A stretch of 39,046 bases of DNA from Clostridiales bacterium (GTDB taxonomy: Bacteria; Bacillota; Clostridia; Oscillospirales; Oscillospiraceae), in contig JALEMS010000009.1 in assembly GCA_022768185.1 (NCBI GenBank), positions 1 to 39,046 of the forward strand, written 5' to 3'. The translations under genes were made by a program, and so were the position numbers. Below the pieces are notes generated by a model, which saw only the letters and a program-made list of their open reading frames with translations, was not told the DNA's origin and ran no database searches. Shown piece by piece: positions 37,583-39,046 of the stretch. Within the stretch, counting starts at the first letter, position 1; the number at the start of each line of letters is the position of its first letter.

Positions 37583-38746
37583 ATGAAAGCAAACAAGCTC
37601 ATTGCGCTGCTGCTGGCGCTGTGCATGGCCCTGAGCCTTGCCGCCTGCGGGCTGGGGGGAGACGTGGATCTGTCCGGGGGAAAGGACAGCCAGACGCAGC
37701 AGACCGGCGGCGAGGCGCAGACCACCGCCATTGATTACGACGCTGCCCGCGCCGCTTATCCGGCTGACACCGTCGTGTGTACCGTCAACGGACAGGACGT
37801 CACCTGGACGGAATATTATTACTGGCTTTTCAACATTGCCAGCCAGATCGAGACCTATTACGGCACGATCACCGACTGGGACGCTGCCGGTCTTTTCGAC
37901 GACGGTACGACCTACAACGACTATGTCAGCAGCACGGCCTGCAATATGGCGGCGGAGTATGCTGTGATCGAGGAGAAGGCCGCACAGCTCGGCGTCTCGC
38001 TGACGGAGGATGACCGTGCACAGCTTGACGCGCTGCGGCAGTCTGACGAGGACACCTATGCCGGCGGCGATCCGGACGCCTTCTGCGATTTTCTCGAAAA
38101 GTCCTATCTCTCCGAGGCGTATTACAACCGCATCAATGAAACGGCCCTGCTCTATCAGAAGCTTTTCGCCAATCTCTACGGTGAAAACGGCGCGCAGCTG
38201 TCCGACGAGGAGGCTGCCGCCTTTATCGAAAACGGCGGCTATCTGCGCGCCAAGCACGTGCTGCTGAAGACCGTGGACGAGGAGGGCGCATCCATATCCG
38301 ACGCGGAAAAGGCGGAAAAGCTGGAGCAGGCAAAGCAGATCGCAGCCGACCTGCGCGCAGCCGAGCACCCGGAAACGGCGATTGACGAGTTTATCCGCCA
38401 GTATAACGAGGATCCCGGCATGGAAGTGTACACCGACGGCTACGTCTTCGGTCCCGGTCAGATGGTGCAGGCCTTTTATGACGCGGCGTTGGCCCTGAAG
38501 GACAACGAGGTGTCCGACCCCGTGGAATCAAGCTATGGCTATCACGTCATTGTCCGTCTGCCCGTTACGCCGGACATGACGCCGCTTGACAGCACGCAGA
38601 GCCTGCGCACCATGGCGGCGGCCAGCCAGTTTTCCACCGTTGTCAACGGCTGGCTCGATTCCGCCGACATCCAGTGGAAAAACGGCTTTGACGTCTTCAC
38701 CCCCGGCGGCCTGTTCGGCCCGCTGACCCGACAGACGGAGCAATAA
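37583..38746 (+). CDS. PrsA/SurA-like peptidyl-prolyl isomerase lipoprotein
   Basis: 387 residues. Lipobox LAAC with lipidated C22, then a helical SurA-type N-terminal region (DTVVCTVNGQDVTWTEYYYW and onward). A parvulin-like rotamase domain follows, with RAKHVLLKT near the start and a YGYHVIVRL ending. It probably folds exported proteins at the outer face of the membrane. AAAGGAG precedes the ATG 15 bases after mfd, suggesting cotranscription. Parvulin cysteine/histidine active-site residues are only partly recognisable, so activity is uncertain. Confidence 0.88.
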   Translation: MKANKLIALLLALCMALSLAACGLGGDVDLSGGKDSQTQQTGGEAQTTAIDYDAARAAYPADTVVCTVNGQDVTWTEYYYWLFNIASQIETYYGTITDWDAAGLFDDGTTYNDYVSSTACNMAAEYAVIEEKAAQLGVSLTEDDRAQLDALRQSDEDTYAGGDPDAFCDFLEKSYLSEAYYNRINETALLYQKLFANLYGENGAQLSDEEAAAFIENGGYLRAKHVLLKTVDEEGASISDAEKAEKLEQAKQIAADLRAAEHPETAIDEFIRQYNEDPGMEVYTDGYVFGPGQMVQAFYDAALALKDNEVSDPVESSYGYHVIVRLPVTPDMTPLDSTQSLRTMAAASQFSTVVNGWLDSADIQWKNGFDVFTPGGLFGPLTRQTEQ

Positions 38747-38788
38747 GAAAAAACGCACAGCGCCGGCCGGGTGTTCATAAGACAGTAA

Positions 38789-38896
38789 GATATCAAAGCC
38801 AAGAAAGCCTCCATTCGTGCGGAGGACATTGCAAAGGGTGTGTTCGTCCCGGCAAGCAGTCTGCCGCCGAGGGAGCCGCTGAGAGCTGTTATCTGA
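38789..38896 (+). pseudogene. Possible 3' remnant of a coding sequence (35 codons)
   Basis: Directly after an in-frame TAA the plus strand reads 35 codons ending in TGA, with a natural-looking composition (DIKAKKASIRAEDIAKGVF, ending in ...REPLRAVI). There is no start codon with a ribosome binding site. It looks like the end of a protein whose front part was lost, but I do not recognise the family and chance is possible. Confidence 0.25.
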
Positions 38897-38902
38897 ATGA
38901 GA

Positions 38903-38943
38903 GAAAATGTCCGAGCAGAGAAAAAATAGGTTCGGGCATTTTC
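38903..38943 (+). terminator. Hairpin after the coding remnant
   Basis: GAAAATGTCCGA (38903-38914) pairs with TCGGGCATTTTC (38932-38943) with one G-T position. It lies a few bases after the remnant's stop. The tail GTGTTCG is not T-rich, although the 3' arm itself ends in TTTTC. Confidence 0.45.
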
Positions 38944-39022
38944 GTGTTCGCGATAGAAAAATTCACTTATTTTCATCCTTGCTTTGGGCATAGTTGGATT
39001 ACAATTGGCAACTGGAGGAGCT

Positions 39023-39046
39023 ATGAAATCAAAATATATTTTGAAA
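39023..39046 (+). CDS. Start of a gene running off the window (partial)
   Basis: ATG at 39023 with GGAGGAG just upstream opens a frame reading MKSKYILK to the edge. The codons are AT-rich, unlike the core genes. Nothing can be said of its function. Confidence 0.5.

Larger units (their letters stand above)
38747..39022. other. AT-richer junction region at the right edge
   Basis: No complete gene is seen. The stretch begins with GAAAAAACGCACAGCGCCGG, which looks like the left arm of a terminator, but no matching right arm follows. Then comes a coding-like fragment, a 12-bp hairpin, and a leader for the gene at 39023. Base composition departs from the core genes, which suggests an insertion boundary. 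Confidence 0.4.

Overview
The window is a GC-rich, gene-dense chromosomal segment that spans the replication origin of a Bacillota/Clostridia bacterium. I infer an Oscillospiraceae-like high-GC gut Firmicute. The support is the block dnaA-dnaN-yaaA-recF-remB-gyrB-gyrA in canonical Firmicute order, AGGAGG-type ribosome binding sites, sigma-A promoters with 17-bp spacers, lipoproteins with short signal peptides, FeoAAB with its Cys-rich partner, and an EFR1-type ferredoxin. Species assignment is not possible from the sequence alone.

Layout, left to right. 1-843 has no protein gene that I accept. It holds an AT-rich flank, the 3' part of a tRNA-Ser(CGA) gene without its 5' part (probable attachment-site scar), a strong terminator, and two copies of a 191-bp repeat built of hairpins. 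844-7798 is mismatch repair and tRNA modification: mutL leftward, then miaB, mutS and a CPBP protease rightward. 7828-9384 is a secreted unknown protein with a LysR regulator. 9490-10737 is a leftward DinB-type polymerase with a striking palindrome at its promoter. 10963-14627 holds an LCP-family protein and a Suv3-like helicase. 14748-19901 is leftward: glyA, an EFR1 flavodoxin/ferredoxin, a transglutaminase-like protein, a von Willebrand-A lipoprotein and a DtxR-family regulator. 20102-23304 is the divergent ferrous-iron operon feoA-feoA-feoB plus a Cys-rich membrane protein, behind three near-identical operator-like repeats.

23533-33742 is leftward: an apparently orphan DNA methyltransferase and the origin block. 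The dnaA-dnaN gap carries a cluster of DnaA boxes (candidate oriC). Transcription diverges upstream of dnaA, with mfd and a PrsA-like foldase lipoprotein running right. The last 300 bases become AT-richer and contain a coding-like fragment and the first codons of a new gene, suggesting an insertion junction.

Functional picture. DNA replication and supercoiling (DnaA, DnaN, GyrAB), recombination (RecF), mismatch repair (MutS/MutL), translesion synthesis (DinB) and transcription-coupled repair (Mfd) are concentrated around the origin. Iron uptake is probably controlled by the DtxR-family regulator from the shared feo/dtxR intergenic region. I see no CRISPR array, no complete insertion sequence, and no clearly novel multi-gene system. 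The most unusual signals are non-coding: the tRNA scar plus repeat mosaic, the dinB palindrome, the triple operator, and alternative hairpins in the gyrA leader.
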